This document shows positions 16,565 to 25,560 of a stretch of 64,000 bases of DNA, in pieces. Numbering within the stretch: the stretch's first letter is position 1; the number at the start of each line of letters is the position of its first letter. The stretch comes from Vicinamibacterales bacterium. GTDB lineage: Bacteria; Acidobacteriota; Vicinamibacteria; Vicinamibacterales; UBA2999. Position numbers and translations under genes: made by a program. Location of the stretch: the NCBI GenBank assembly GCA_041659285.1, contig JBAZYO010000014.1:62001-126000 (forward strand). Reading direction: 5' to 3'. The notes under the pieces are model-generated. The model was not told the origin of the DNA and did not search any database. It saw nothing but the letters and a program-made list of their open reading frames with translations.

Positions 16565-18157
16565 ATGATTCGAGTGCTCCCATCTGTGAGCGAACCGACG
16601 GTCACCGCGGTTGACGGCTTCGGCCGCCGCACCCGCGGAATCGATCCGGAAAGCGAAGACGAGGTCGAATTCCTCGAGCTGTCGCCGGTCCTTGTCGAAC
16701 ACCCCGGTTTCGTGGCGGCGCTGGCTGACCGCGTGGCGCGGTTTGCCACCGTCCGGCACGCGTCCTACGTCCAGCTGCGCCGGCTCGACCGCCCCTCGGC
16801 GGATCGGCTGGTGCTGGTGTCGGACGACACCGCGGGCTGGCGGCTGTCGGAAATGCTGAGGGCCTCGGCGGCCGCCGGGCTGTCGCTCGACATCACGGTC
16901 GTGATCGGCCTGTTGCGGCAGTTGTTGCCGGCGGTTTCGCTATTCGGCCGTCACAATCGCGATGCCGCCATCGGCGCGCTGTCGCCGGAACGGCTGATCG
17001 TGACGCCGCAGGCGCGGCTGGTGATTGCCGAACATGCCTTTGGGCCCGCGCTCGAGAAGCTGAACCTCGGTCGCGATCGGCTATGGCGCGACTTCCGCGT
17101 CACCATGGCGCCGTCGGCCGGCCTGCCGCGCGCCAATCCCCGCGCCGATGCCCACGCGATTGGCGTCGTGGCGCTGGAACTGCTCCTGGGGCGCGTGCTC
17201 GGCGAGGACGAGTATCCGAACCAGCTGCCGTCGCTGCTCGAGTCGGCGGCCGAGCACCGCAACGGTGAAGCGACGCCCCTGTCGAAGGCGCTGTCGGCCT
17301 GGCTCGTGCGCTCCCTGCAGGTGGACATCAACACGGCGTTCCAGTCGCCGCACGAAGCGCAAGTGTCGTTCGAGTCGGTGCTGGCCAGCGACCGCGCCTA
17401 CGTCACCTCGTCCAAGACGCTCGACGAGTGGGTCACCACGGTCGGCGCCGCCATCGATCAATCGCGCGGTTCGATGGCGCAGCCGGCACCGTCCGCACCG
17501 TCACCAGACGACGTGGCATCCGCCTCCGCTCGCGAAGAATCTGGCGAGCTGCCGCGGGACCTCGCCGACCTGTCCGACGGCGAGCCGGACACACCGTACG
17601 CACCTCAGGCACCGTTCGCGACCCAGGTGCCCGCAAGAAATCCCCTGACGCTCGCCCTGGTCGCGCTGGTCGTGATCCTGTCCGCGGTCGTGGTGTGGTC
17701 GTGGAATCGCGAACCGGGGGCGGCGCGCGCTGGCGAGGGCGAGTTGTCCGTGCAGTCGCGGCCGGTCGCGGCGCGGGTCACCATCGACGGCGAAGACCGC
17801 GGCGTGACCCCGCTCACGGTGACGCTGCCGTCGGGGGCGCACGTGCTTGAAGTCCGGATTGGCAGGTCCGAGCCGCGCGTGATTCCGCTGACCATCACGG
17901 CCGGCGTGCAGACGGCGCAGTACATCGAGCTGCAGAACGTGCCGACGACCGGCGGCCTCGACATCCGCAGCGAGCCGCCGGGCGCGCGCGTCACCATCGA
18001 CGGCCAGAATCGCGGGACGACGCCGGTGACCATTCGCGACCTGGCGCCGGGCGAACACCAGGTGGTGCTCGAAGGCGGCGGCCGCAAGGTCACCCAGCCG
18101 GTTCGCATCGACGCGGGCATAACTGCGCAGCTCGTCGTGCCCTTGCCACGCCGCTAA
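16565..18157 (+). CDS. Pseudokinase - membrane helix - PEGA repeat protein
   Basis: A 530-aa protein. Residues about 55-270 resemble the protein-kinase fold: ADAHAIGVVALELLLGR matches the D-V-Y-S-x-G-V-x-L-x-E-L-L-x-G helix, and IGALSPERLIVTPQARLVIA aligns with the catalytic loop. There the Asp, Lys and Asn of DLKPEN are replaced (A-L-S-P-E-R), and the DFG aspartate is absent (AEHAFG). It should therefore bind but not phosphorylate. A Pro/Ala/Asp linker leads to one membrane helix (about 360-380), then two PEGA beta-domains outside (VTIDGEDRGVTPLTVTLPSG and VTIDGQNRGTTPVTIRDLAPG). GGAAGGG at 16549-16555 supports ATG 16565. This is probably a signalling or envelope-sensing protein. Confidence 0.75.
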   Translation: MIRVLPSVSEPTVTAVDGFGRRTRGIDPESEDEVEFLELSPVLVEHPGFVAALADRVARFATVRHASYVQLRRLDRPSADRLVLVSDDTAGWRLSEMLRASAAAGLSLDITVVIGLLRQLLPAVSLFGRHNRDAAIGALSPERLIVTPQARLVIAEHAFGPALEKLNLGRDRLWRDFRVTMAPSAGLPRANPRADAHAIGVVALELLLGRVLGEDEYPNQLPSLLESAAEHRNGEATPLSKALSAWLVRSLQVDINTAFQSPHEAQVSFESVLASDRAYVTSSKTLDEWVTTVGAAIDQSRGSMAQPAPSAPSPDDVASASAREESGELPRDLADLSDGEPDTPYAPQAPFATQVPARNPLTLALVALVVILSAVVVWSWNREPGAARAGEGELSVQSRPVAARVTIDGEDRGVTPLTVTLPSGAHVLEVRIGRSEPRVIPLTITAGVQTAQYIELQNVPTTGGLDIRSEPPGARVTIDGQNRGTTPVTIRDLAPGEHQVVLEGGGRKVTQPVRIDAGITAQLVVPLPRR

Positions 18158-18213
18158 CGCGGATTTTGCATCCCATTGCACCCCGAGTTTTGTTAGGATC
18201 GGCCGTCCTCTTG

Positions 18214-19470
18214 ATGCGCAAACGCTTCCTGGTCCCGGCTATCGGTCTGCTCGTGGGCGCCGCGTCATCGGCGTTCTGGCTGGTGAACGCCGCCGATCCG
18301 GTGAGCCTGTCGCGTCTCGCCTCAGACGTGTCGCTCGAGCGCGACGCCGACTACCTGAGCGGCTACATCCCCACCCGCACGACGATCGGCGCCGTGCTCG
18401 ATCACCACATGATCGAGGGGCCGGAGAAAGCCGTGCTGGTGGCGACCATTGGCAACGCGTTCGACCTCCGGCGCATCCGCGCCGGCCAGCCGTATGTGAT
18501 CGACCGGATGCTCGACGGCCGCGTCCGCCGCTTCGAGTACGAGATTGACGGCGACCGCCGCCTCACCGCCACGCGCGGGTCGCTCGACGGCACGCCCCGG
18601 TTCCACACCGCCATCGAGCGCATTCCGAAAGACACCGCGGTGGTGATGGTCGAAGGCGCCATCGATCGCGAGACCAACTCGCTGTCGGCCGCGCTCGACA
18701 AGGCCGGCGAGCGCATCGACCTGGCCCTCGGCCTGGCCGACGTGTTCTCCGGCGAGATCGACTTCAATTCGGACCTGCAGCCCGGCGATCATTTCCGGCT
18801 GCTGGTGGAACGGCACTCGCGCGAGGGCAAGCTGGCCGGCTACGGCCCGATCCTCGCCGCGGAGTTCGTCAACGACGGCCGTGAGATGCGCGCCATCCGC
18901 TTCACGCCCGAGGGCGGCGCGCCGGCGTATTACGACGACCAGGGCCGATCGCTGAAGCGTTTCTTCCTCAAGTCGCCGCTCAAGTTCGAGCCGCGCGTCA
19001 CCTCGCGATTCTCGACCTCGCGCCAGCACCCCATCCTCGGCTACGCGCGCGCGCACAACGGCGTCGATTACCACGCCGCCACCGGCGCCCCGGTCGTCGC
19101 GGTGGCGCCCGGCGTGGTCACTCTCGCGGGATGGACCGGCGGCGGCGGCCGCACCGTGCGCGTGCGGCACCCGAACGGTTACGAGACCGAGTACCTGCAC
19201 TTGTCGGCAATCTCCGTGCGGCAGGGTGCGCGCATCGGCCAGGGCGAGCTCGTCGGCCAGGTCGGCAAGACCGGTCTCGCCACCGGCCCGCACCTGCACT
19301 ACGGGCTGAAGAAGAACGGCCGTTACGTGAACCCGATCCTCGAACACCGCAACATGCCGCCCGGCGATCCCGTGCCGGCCACGCTGATCGACGTGTTCGC
19401 ATCGGAGCGCGACCGCTTCCTGTCACTGCTCGTCGCGCCTACCGCCGCCCGCGCCGCCAACAATAATTAG
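18214..19470 (+). CDS. M23-family metallopeptidase
   Basis: A 418-aa cell-envelope peptidase with an N-terminal membrane anchor (about residues 3-27). An OapA/LysM-like middle region (about 45-230) precedes the M23 catalytic domain. The zinc ligands are visible in AHNGVDYHAATGAP (HxxxD) and GPHLHYGLKKNGRYVNP (HxH), with VRVRHPNGYETEYLHLS between. Such enzymes cut peptidoglycan cross-links and often depend on partner activators. The ATG at 18214 gives the anchor directly; an upstream TTG would lengthen the N-terminus with no RBS. The gene follows the PEGA protein by 56 bases. Its stop codon lies in the left arm of a 17-bp inverted repeat. Confidence 0.88.
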   Translation: MRKRFLVPAIGLLVGAASSAFWLVNAADPVSLSRLASDVSLERDADYLSGYIPTRTTIGAVLDHHMIEGPEKAVLVATIGNAFDLRRIRAGQPYVIDRMLDGRVRRFEYEIDGDRRLTATRGSLDGTPRFHTAIERIPKDTAVVMVEGAIDRETNSLSAALDKAGERIDLALGLADVFSGEIDFNSDLQPGDHFRLLVERHSREGKLAGYGPILAAEFVNDGREMRAIRFTPEGGAPAYYDDQGRSLKRFFLKSPLKFEPRVTSRFSTSRQHPILGYARAHNGVDYHAATGAPVVAVAPGVVTLAGWTGGGGRTVRVRHPNGYETEYLHLSAISVRQGARIGQGELVGQVGKTGLATGPHLHYGLKKNGRYVNPILEHRNMPPGDPVPATLIDVFASERDRFLSLLVAPTAARAANNN

Positions 19471-19563
19471 CCACAGAGGACACAGAGCATTTTCTTTGAA
19501 ATGCTTGAGTCTGCTCGTGTTTCGTTTGCCAAGATGAGTTGACTCGGTGTCCTCTGTGGCTAA
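19467..19563. repeat. 17-bp inverted repeat with internal hairpin
   Basis: TTAGCCACAGAGGACAC (19467-19483) is repeated inverted at 19547-19563. Inside is a hairpin AGCATTT-TCTTTG-AAATGCT (19486-19505). The left arm contains the stop codon of the M23 gene. The ends of this 97-base element resemble dispersed intergenic repeats seen in many GC-rich genomes; the inner hairpin may act as a terminator. Confidence 0.7.
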
Positions 19564-19584
19564 CGTCCGTGGACGAGCGAAACG

Positions 19585-19590
19585 TATAAT
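19585..19590 (+). promoter_or_regulatory. TATAAT -10 element before the serine operon
   Basis: A consensus TATAAT ends nine bases before the ATG at 19600, so the transcript would start within a few bases of the start codon. I see no good -35 hexamer at the usual distance and no Shine-Dalgarno. Confidence 0.45.
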
Positions 19591-19599
19591 TCAAGACGC

Positions 19600-20838
19600 A
19601 TGTCTGCCATTTATCCCTTCGCCGCCCTGCGCCCGGCGCCGAAGTCGGCGGCCGCCGTGGCGTCGGTGCCCTACGACGTGGTCAACGCCGAGGAAGCGCG
19701 GGCCCTGGCCGAGGGAAACCCGCTCAGTTTTCTTCGCGTGTCGCGCCCCGAAATCGAGCTCCCGCCCGGAACCGATCCGCACGCCGACGCGGTCTATGAC
19801 CTGGCGGCGAAGAACTTCGCCCGGCTGAAGGGCGCGGCGCCGCTGGTCGTGGAAGACACCGCCTGCTTCTACGTCTACTGCCTCCACATGGGCGCCCACG
19901 TGCAGCGGGGCATCGCCGCCTGCTTCTCGGTAGACGAATACGATCGCGGCCTCATCAAGAAGCACGAGAAGACGCGCCCCGACAAGGAAGACGACCGCAC
20001 GCGGCACATGCTCGCCGTTGGCGCGCAGACCGGGCCGGTGTTCCTGACCTATCGCGCCTCGAAGGACGTGGATGCCGCCGTGTCGCGCGCGGTCCTGGAC
20101 GACCCGCTGTTCGACATTGTCGCGCCCGACGGCGTGCGCCATCAGATCTGGCGCGTGCCGCACGCCGTGGACCAGCAGATCGTCGATGCCTTCGCAGCCC
20201 TCGACAGCCTCTACATCGCCGATGGTCACCACCGCGCCGCCAGCGCGGCGCGGACAAGAATGGCCTTGAGAGAAAAGTCTGCGTTATCTGCGTCATCTGC
20301 GGCCCTGGTGTCGCCGTCATCTGCGGCTGAGCACGATCGCCTGCTAGCCGTGGCCTTCCCCGACAACCAGATGCAGGTGCTGCCCTACAACCGCGTGGTC
20401 CGCGACCTGCACGGCCTCACGGCCACCGAGTTTCTCTCCTCGTTGAAGCGAAGGCTCGCCGTGAGAGACGGCGGGCCCGCCACGCCGGCCCGAAAGGGCG
20501 ACGTGGCGATGTACCTGGGCAACGCCTGGCACACCATCACCTTGCCGTCGGGCCCGCATTCACTCGATGTGGACACCCTCGAGACTGCGATTCTCGAGCC
20601 CGTGCTTGGCATCGACGATGTCCGCACCGACAAGCGGATTGATTTTGTCGGCGGCATCCGCGGCACCTCGGCGCTCGAGCAGCTGGTGAGCAGCGGCTCG
20701 TTTGCCGCCGCTTTCTCGATGTTCCCGGTGTCGGTGGCGGATCTGATGCGCGTCTCCGACGCCGGCGGCATCATGCCGCCCAAGTCCACCTGGTTCGAAC
20801 CCAAGCTTCGCGACGGCCTGTTGTCGCATCTGCTGTGA
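19600..20838 (+). CDS. DUF1015 protein of the serine operon
   Basis: A 412-aa DUF1015-family protein (YPFAALRPAP and SVPYDVVNAEEARAL at the N-terminus, IADGHHRAASAARTR in the middle, VGGIRGTSALEQLVSSG and FSMFPVSVADLMRVSDAGG at the end). The family is widely found next to serA and serC and is thought to take part in serine metabolism, but its reaction is not established to my knowledge. It starts the operon DUF1015-serA-serC, with seven bases to serA. Residues about 227-247 (EKSALSASSAALVSPSSA) are a Ser/Ala-rich insert encoded by an intergenic-type repeat, located between conserved family segments. Confidence 0.85.
   Translation: MSAIYPFAALRPAPKSAAAVASVPYDVVNAEEARALAEGNPLSFLRVSRPEIELPPGTDPHADAVYDLAAKNFARLKGAAPLVVEDTACFYVYCLHMGAHVQRGIAACFSVDEYDRGLIKKHEKTRPDKEDDRTRHMLAVGAQTGPVFLTYRASKDVDAAVSRAVLDDPLFDIVAPDGVRHQIWRVPHAVDQQIVDAFAALDSLYIADGHHRAASAARTRMALREKSALSASSAALVSPSSAAEHDRLLAVAFPDNQMQVLPYNRVVRDLHGLTATEFLSSLKRRLAVRDGGPATPARKGDVAMYLGNAWHTITLPSGPHSLDVDTLETAILEPVLGIDDVRTDKRIDFVGGIRGTSALEQLVSSGSFAAAFSMFPVSVADLMRVSDAGGIMPPKSTWFEPKLRDGLLSHLL
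20278..20336 (+). repeat. Intergenic-type repeat read in frame inside the DUF1015 gene
   Basis: Bases 20278-20307 are 26/30 identical to 26481-26510, which lies at the 5' end of another gene. Both are read in the same frame, giving SALSASSAAL here and SVLSVSSVAL there. A further related copy of the tail (GTCATCTGCGGCT) follows at about 20315-20328. The element is related to the TCTGCGTCAAATCTGCGGCT copies in the 25.6-25.9 kb spacer. Confidence 0.7.
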
Positions 20839-20845
20839 GCCCGCC

Positions 20846-22069
20846 ATGAAGGTGCTGATCGCGGACAAGTTCGAAACGTCAGGCCGCGACGCCTTGAAGG
20901 CGGCCGGCTGCGACGTCATCTTCCAGCCCGACGCCAATGGCGACAGCCTGGTGGCCGCCATCCGTGACACCGGCGCCCCGGTGCTGGTGGTGCGCTCGAC
21001 GAAGGTGACCGAGCCGATGCTGGATGCCGGCTCCCTCTCGCTGATCGTCCGGGCCGGCGCCGGCGTCAACACCATCGACGTGGCCGGCGCCTCGAAGCGC
21101 GGCATCTACGTGTCGAACTGCCCGGGCAAGAACTCGGTGGCGGTGGCCGAGCTGACCATGGGGCTGATCCTGTCGCTGGACCGCCGCATTCCCGACAACG
21201 TCGCGGAATTGCGGGCGGGGAAGTGGAACAAGAAGGAGTTCTCGAAAGCGCGCGGCCTGCTCGGCCAGACGCTCGGCCTGATCGGCTTCGGCCACATCGG
21301 CCAGGAAGTGGCCGCTCGCGCCCGCGCGTTCGGCATGCCGGTGATGGTGTGGAGCCGCCGCTTCAGCGACGACGGCGCGGCGCGCGAGGCGGCGGAGCAG
21401 GCGTTCGGCATCCAGGTGGTGTCAACCGCCGAAGAGTTGGTGTCGAAGGCCGACATCCTGAGCGTGCACCTGGCGCTCACCAAAGAGACGCGCGGCTTCG
21501 TGAACGCGGCACTGCTCGCGCACGCCCGGAAGGGCGCCTGCTTCATCAACACCGCCCGCGGTGAAGTGGTGGATTACGCGGCCCTCGAAGCCGCGGTGAA
21601 GGACAAGGGCCTGCGCGTGGCCCTCGACGTGTTTGCCAACGAGCCGGCCGAGGCGACGGCGCCGTTCGCCGACACGCTGGTCGCGCAGCCGAATGTCTAC
21701 GGCACCCATCACATCGGCGCCTCGACCGACCAGGCGCAGGAAGCCATTGCCGCGGAGACCGTGCGCATCATCACCACCTACAAGGACACCGGCAAGGTGC
21801 CCAACGTGGTGAACATCGCGAAGCTGACGCCGGCCACCCACATGCTGGTGGTGCGGCACCGCGACAAGCCGGGCGTGCTCGCCCACGTCTTCGAGTACCT
21901 GCGGGTGGCGCACCTCAACGTGCAGGAAACCGAAAACATCATCTTCGACGGCGCCCAGGCCGCCGTGGCCCGCATCAACCTCGACGGCGCGCCATCTCCG
22001 CGCGCGCTCGATGCCATGCGGTCCAGTAATGTCGATATTCTCGACCTACAACTCGTCAAACTTGGATAA
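20846..22069 (+). CDS. serA: D-3-phosphoglycerate dehydrogenase
   Basis: A 407-aa enzyme that oxidises 3-phosphoglycerate to 3-phosphohydroxypyruvate, the first step of serine synthesis. The family signatures are LIVRAGAGVNTIDVAGASKR (substrate domain), LGLIGFGHIGQEVAARARAF (NAD-binding GxGxxG), INTARGEVVDYAAL (catalytic Arg region) and YGTHHIGASTDQAQEAIA (catalytic His). A C-terminal ACT-like domain (about residues 328-405, VVRHRDKPGVLAHVFEYL) suggests allosteric control by serine. It lies between the DUF1015 gene (7 bases) and serC (9 bases). Confidence 0.93.
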   Translation: MKVLIADKFETSGRDALKAAGCDVIFQPDANGDSLVAAIRDTGAPVLVVRSTKVTEPMLDAGSLSLIVRAGAGVNTIDVAGASKRGIYVSNCPGKNSVAVAELTMGLILSLDRRIPDNVAELRAGKWNKKEFSKARGLLGQTLGLIGFGHIGQEVAARARAFGMPVMVWSRRFSDDGAAREAAEQAFGIQVVSTAEELVSKADILSVHLALTKETRGFVNAALLAHARKGACFINTARGEVVDYAALEAAVKDKGLRVALDVFANEPAEATAPFADTLVAQPNVYGTHHIGASTDQAQEAIAAETVRIITTYKDTGKVPNVVNIAKLTPATHMLVVRHRDKPGVLAHVFEYLRVAHLNVQETENIIFDGAQAAVARINLDGAPSPRALDAMRSSNVDILDLQLVKLG

Positions 22070-22078
22070 TGGATTCAT

Positions 22079-23167
22079 ATGAATAGCCATCGCATTTTTA
22101 ACTTCTCCGCGGGCCCGGCCGTGCTGCCGGTTCCCGTCCTCGAAGAAGCCCAGGCCAACCTCGTCGCGCTCCCGGGCGTGGGCATGTCGGTGCTGGAGAT
22201 CAGCCATCGTTCGAAGACCTTCGAAGCCATTTTGGCGAAGACCGAAGCCGACGTGCGCGAGCTCGGCAAGGTGCCCGCCAACTACAAGGTCCTGTTCCTC
22301 CAGGGCGGCGCCTCCCTGCAGTTCTCGATGGTCCCGCTCAACCTGCTCGCGCCCGGCGGCACCGCCGATTACCTCGTGACCGGCGGCTGGGCGCAAAAGG
22401 CGGTGAAGGAGGCCCAGCGCGTGGGCACCGTGAACATCGCCGCGACGACGGAGAGCGAGAACTTCTCGCGCATCCCGCGGCAGGACGAGATCAAGCTGAC
22501 TCCCGGCGCGGCCTACGTCCACATGACGACCAACAACACGTTGTGTGGCACGGAGTGGGTGGCGGAGCCGGCGGTGGGTGAGACGCCGCTCGTGGCCGAC
22601 ACCTCGTCCGACATGTTCAGCCGGCCGATCGACGTGTCCAAGTACGGCCTGATCTACGCGGGCGCGCAGAAGAACCTCGGCCCCTCAGGCGTGACCCTGG
22701 TGATCATTCGCGAAGACCTGCTGGCGCGATCGTCCAAGTCGCTTCACACCATGCTGAACTACGCCGTGCACGCCGAGAACGGCTCGATGTACAACACGCC
22801 GCCGTGCTTCGGCATCTACCTGATGGGCCTGGTCATGAAGTGGGGGCTGGCGCAGGGCGGGCTCGACGCGCTCGCCGCCCACAACGCGCGCAAGGCCGAC
22901 AAGCTCTACGCCGAGATCGATCGCTCCGGCTTCTACCGCGGCACCGCCGACAAGGCGAGCCGGTCGCGCATGAACATCACCTTCCGGCTGCCGAGCGAGG
23001 ACCTGGAAAAGTCGTTCGTGAAAGAATCCACGGCCGCGGGCCTGGACGGGCTGAAGGGCCACCGCTCGGTCGGCGGCATGCGCGCCTCGATCTACAACGC
23101 CTTCCCAGACGAGGGCATCGACGCGCTCGTCTCCTTCATGCAGGAGTTCGAGAAGAAGAACGGCTAG
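22079..23167 (+). CDS. serC: Phosphoserine aminotransferase
   Basis: A 362-aa PLP enzyme of normal SerC length that converts 3-phosphohydroxypyruvate plus glutamate into phosphoserine. Signatures are IFNFSAGPAVLPVPVLEEAQ at the N-terminus, LFLQGGASLQFSMVPLNLL (phosphate and PLP pocket), YAGAQKNLGPSGVTLVII with the PLP-binding lysine, and GHRSVGGMRASIYNAFPDEG at the end. It closes the serine operon and overlaps the convergent pcnB by four bases. Confidence 0.95.
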   Translation: MNSHRIFNFSAGPAVLPVPVLEEAQANLVALPGVGMSVLEISHRSKTFEAILAKTEADVRELGKVPANYKVLFLQGGASLQFSMVPLNLLAPGGTADYLVTGGWAQKAVKEAQRVGTVNIAATTESENFSRIPRQDEIKLTPGAAYVHMTTNNTLCGTEWVAEPAVGETPLVADTSSDMFSRPIDVSKYGLIYAGAQKNLGPSGVTLVIIREDLLARSSKSLHTMLNYAVHAENGSMYNTPPCFGIYLMGLVMKWGLAQGGLDALAAHNARKADKLYAEIDRSGFYRGTADKASRSRMNITFRLPSEDLEKSFVKESTAAGLDGLKGHRSVGGMRASIYNAFPDEGIDALVSFMQEFEKKNG

Positions 23168-24600
23168 GATTCCGGCGGTTTATTGAAAGTGTGACGGCCA
23201 CGGCGGCGCCTGCCACGGCGTCGCCGGCCGGCGCCTGGCGGGCGGCTGTCGGCGCCCGCCGCGACGCTCTCTTCGGGCGTCGGCGGCCGCAAGGCCTCGG
23301 GGCCGAGGGCCTCGATGAACCCCTTCCAGTGCTCCAGCACCGCGGGCGCCTGCCCGTGAATCTCGAACCACGTCAGAGCATCCTCGAACGGTCCGCGATG
23401 CATCAGCGCGCGCTTGGCGCGCGGCGACATCTCGAGGTCGGCGATGCGGCCTTGCAGCGACAGGATCTGGCGCAGCCGCTCGGTATCCCCTCGCGCAATC
23501 GGCAGCGATCCGATCTTGAGGATCGGTTCCTTGGGCGGGCGCTTGAATCGAGACTTGCGCGCGGGTGACGGCAGCCCGCTGGTGTTGCCCGGCTCGGCCT
23601 CGTCCGCGGCCTGGTCCCCGGTGTCGCCGGACTCATCATCCGACTCCAGGTCGTCGTCGAAGCGGCTGTGCGCCTTGCGCGGCATCAGGCCCAGCGGGAG
23701 CAGCAGGGTGCCGAGCAGGATCGGGTTGCGCAGGGTCGCCGGCGCCGATTCGAAATTGCGCCGATACGCGTCGAGGGCCGCCAGGCCTTCCCACAGCGCC
23801 ACGTTCTTCGCGCCGCGCTGGATTTCCGGCGTCACCGGCTCGAGCAGGCGATGCTCGGCGAGCGCGCGGAAGGTCTGTTCCGCGGCGCCCGAGCGCAGGA
23901 TCTTGTAGTACTCCTCGATCAGGCGGGCCGGTGATGCCGTGGCCATGAGATGACGGTGCGTCGCAATCGCCTTCACGACCGGCTCGTCCATGCGGAAGCC
24001 CAGGCGCGACGCCATCACGATGGCGCGCAGCATGCGGACCGGGTCTTCCTGGAAGCGATCGTTGGGATCGCCGATGCTGCGAATCAGCCCGTCCTTCAGG
24101 TCCTGCAGGCCGCCGACGTAGTCGATGATCGAGAAGGTGCCGACGTCGTAGAACAGGGCGTTGATGGTGAAGTCGCGGCGGAAGGCGTCCTCTTCCGGCG
24201 TGCCGAAGGTGTTGTCGTGCTTGATCAGGAGGTCGGCGGCATCTCCCGCGGAGGGCGGCGGCGCCTCGCTCGGCTCGCCTTCGCTGCCGGCCGGGATGTT
24301 CTTGCGGAACGTGGCCACTTCGATGGCCTTCAGGCCGAACCGGACATGGGCCAGCCGGAAGCGGCGGCCGATGATCCAGCAGTTCCTGAAGAGCTTTTTG
24401 ACCTGGTACGGGTGCGCCGAGGTGCCGATGTCGAAGTCCTTGGGCCGTCGGCTCAGCAGGAGGTCGCGGACGCTGCCGCCCACGAGGTAGGCGGCATAGC
24501 CCGATTCGTGCAGGCGGTACAGCACTTTAAGCGCATCGGCATCGATGTCCCGCCGCGAGATCGGGTGCTCCGCCCGCGGGACAATCACCGGTTCAGTCAT
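23164..24600 (-). CDS. pcnB: Poly(A) polymerase/tRNA nucleotidyltransferase, PcnB type
   Basis: A 478-aa class II nucleotidyltransferase. YLVGGSVRDLLLSRRPKDF followed by DIGTSAHPYQVKKLF contains the active-site G-G-x-V-R-D and the D-x-D aspartates. RRDFTINALFYD and EDPVRMLRAIVMASRLGF are the conserved second and third motifs. ISRRDIDADALKVLYRLHESG at the N-terminus is typical of PcnB, which adds poly(A) tails, but a CCA-adding role cannot be excluded. The C-terminus is long and ends with an arginine-rich run (GRRRRGRRRRGRH), an RNA-binding tail. A TACAAT box ends ten bases before the ATG. Confidence 0.82.
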   Translation of the reverse strand: MTEPVIVPRAEHPISRRDIDADALKVLYRLHESGYAAYLVGGSVRDLLLSRRPKDFDIGTSAHPYQVKKLFRNCWIIGRRFRLAHVRFGLKAIEVATFRKNIPAGSEGEPSEAPPPSAGDAADLLIKHDNTFGTPEEDAFRRDFTINALFYDVGTFSIIDYVGGLQDLKDGLIRSIGDPNDRFQEDPVRMLRAIVMASRLGFRMDEPVVKAIATHRHLMATASPARLIEEYYKILRSGAAEQTFRALAEHRLLEPVTPEIQRGAKNVALWEGLAALDAYRRNFESAPATLRNPILLGTLLLPLGLMPRKAHSRFDDDLESDDESGDTGDQAADEAEPGNTSGLPSPARKSRFKRPPKEPILKIGSLPIARGDTERLRQILSLQGRIADLEMSPRAKRALMHRGPFEDALTWFEIHGQAPAVLEHWKGFIEALGPEALRPPTPEESVAAGADSRPPGAGRRRRGRRRRGRHTFNKPPES

Positions 24601-24689
24601 CCAGCCTTAGATTGTATGCGCCCGGGACCCGTCCGCCATAGCGCCAAGCGCGACGGCGGACGGCACCGCCCAGAATCCCGACACCTTTC

Positions 24690-25541
24690 TCACTGTTTCA
24701 CGAGCTCCACGCGGCGATTTTTGGCCCGCCCCTCCTCCGAGTCGTTGCTGGCCACCGGCGCCAATGGTCCGACGCCACGGCCGATCATTCGGGCGGCGGC
24801 AATTCCGTGCGTGCCGGCCAGGGCCTGCACCACCGCCTCGGCGCGGGCCTGTGACAGCTTCGCGTTCAAGTCGAGCGCGGCGACGTTGTCGGTGTGTCCC
24901 ACGACGTAGACCTTCAAGGCCGGGTCGGCCTTCAGCAGCTTGGCAATCTCGCCGACGGCGGCGTCTGATTCGGGCTTCAACACCGACTTGCCGGTGTCGA
25001 AATAGATGCCCGGGACCTCCACGTGACCGGTGGCCTGCAGGCCGGACTTGAAGAGCTCGGCGCTGGCCACCACTTCCTGGGTCATCGCCTGTTTCTCGAC
25101 GATGGTCAACACGTAGCCGCCGCCCCAGGCCGTGTCCACCTGCGCCCAGACCTCCTTGTTGTCCTTGGTGACGCTCAAGACGGTGTAGCGCTGGTCCTCA
25201 TAGCGAACCGTGCCGCCGATTGCGGCGATGGCCTGTTGATGATTGCGGATGATGGCCAGCGGGCTCGGAGCCGTGTTGCCGGTATTGATCCGGTACCTCA
25301 CATCGACTTTCCGGCCCTCAACAGGCGTGGTGGTGGCCTTGCCGGTCTTGAACACGAACTGTTCGAATTCCGCGACCTTGCACGAGACGATGTGCGTGTT
25401 CTGCATGCGGGTGAAGAGCGGATGGTCCTTGCAGCCGGCGGCGTCTGATTCTTTGGCTTGCGGAGCGCCGGACAACAGGGATGCCGAGGCGAGAAGGAAG
25501 GCGGCCGCAGCAATGAAGCCGGCCGAAGGAGTGCGCATCAT
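24690..25541 (-). CDS. OmpA-family peptidoglycan-associated protein
   Basis: A 283-aa exported protein. After a signal peptide (about residues 5-28), residues 35-160 form an unknown domain with two cysteines (AAGCKDHPLFT and HIVSCKVAEF). Residues about 165-283 form an OmpA-like domain with GIYFDTGKSVLKPESDAAVG, YVVGHTDNVAALDLNAKLS, LSQARAEAVVQAL and GRAKNRRVELVKQ, so it should bind peptidoglycan. GGAGG six bases before the ATG at 25541 sets the start. It is monocistronic, with the 5' side facing the repeat-rich spacer. Confidence 0.85.
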   Translation of the reverse strand: MMRTPSAGFIAAAAFLLASASLLSGAPQAKESDAAGCKDHPLFTRMQNTHIVSCKVAEFEQFVFKTGKATTTPVEGRKVDVRYRINTGNTAPSPLAIIRNHQQAIAAIGGTVRYEDQRYTVLSVTKDNKEVWAQVDTAWGGGYVLTIVEKQAMTQEVVASAELFKSGLQATGHVEVPGIYFDTGKSVLKPESDAAVGEIAKLLKADPALKVYVVGHTDNVAALDLNAKLSQARAEAVVQALAGTHGIAAARMIGRGVGPLAPVASNDSEEGRAKNRRVELVKQ

Positions 25542-25560
25542 ATGAAGCCTCCGTTACCTC

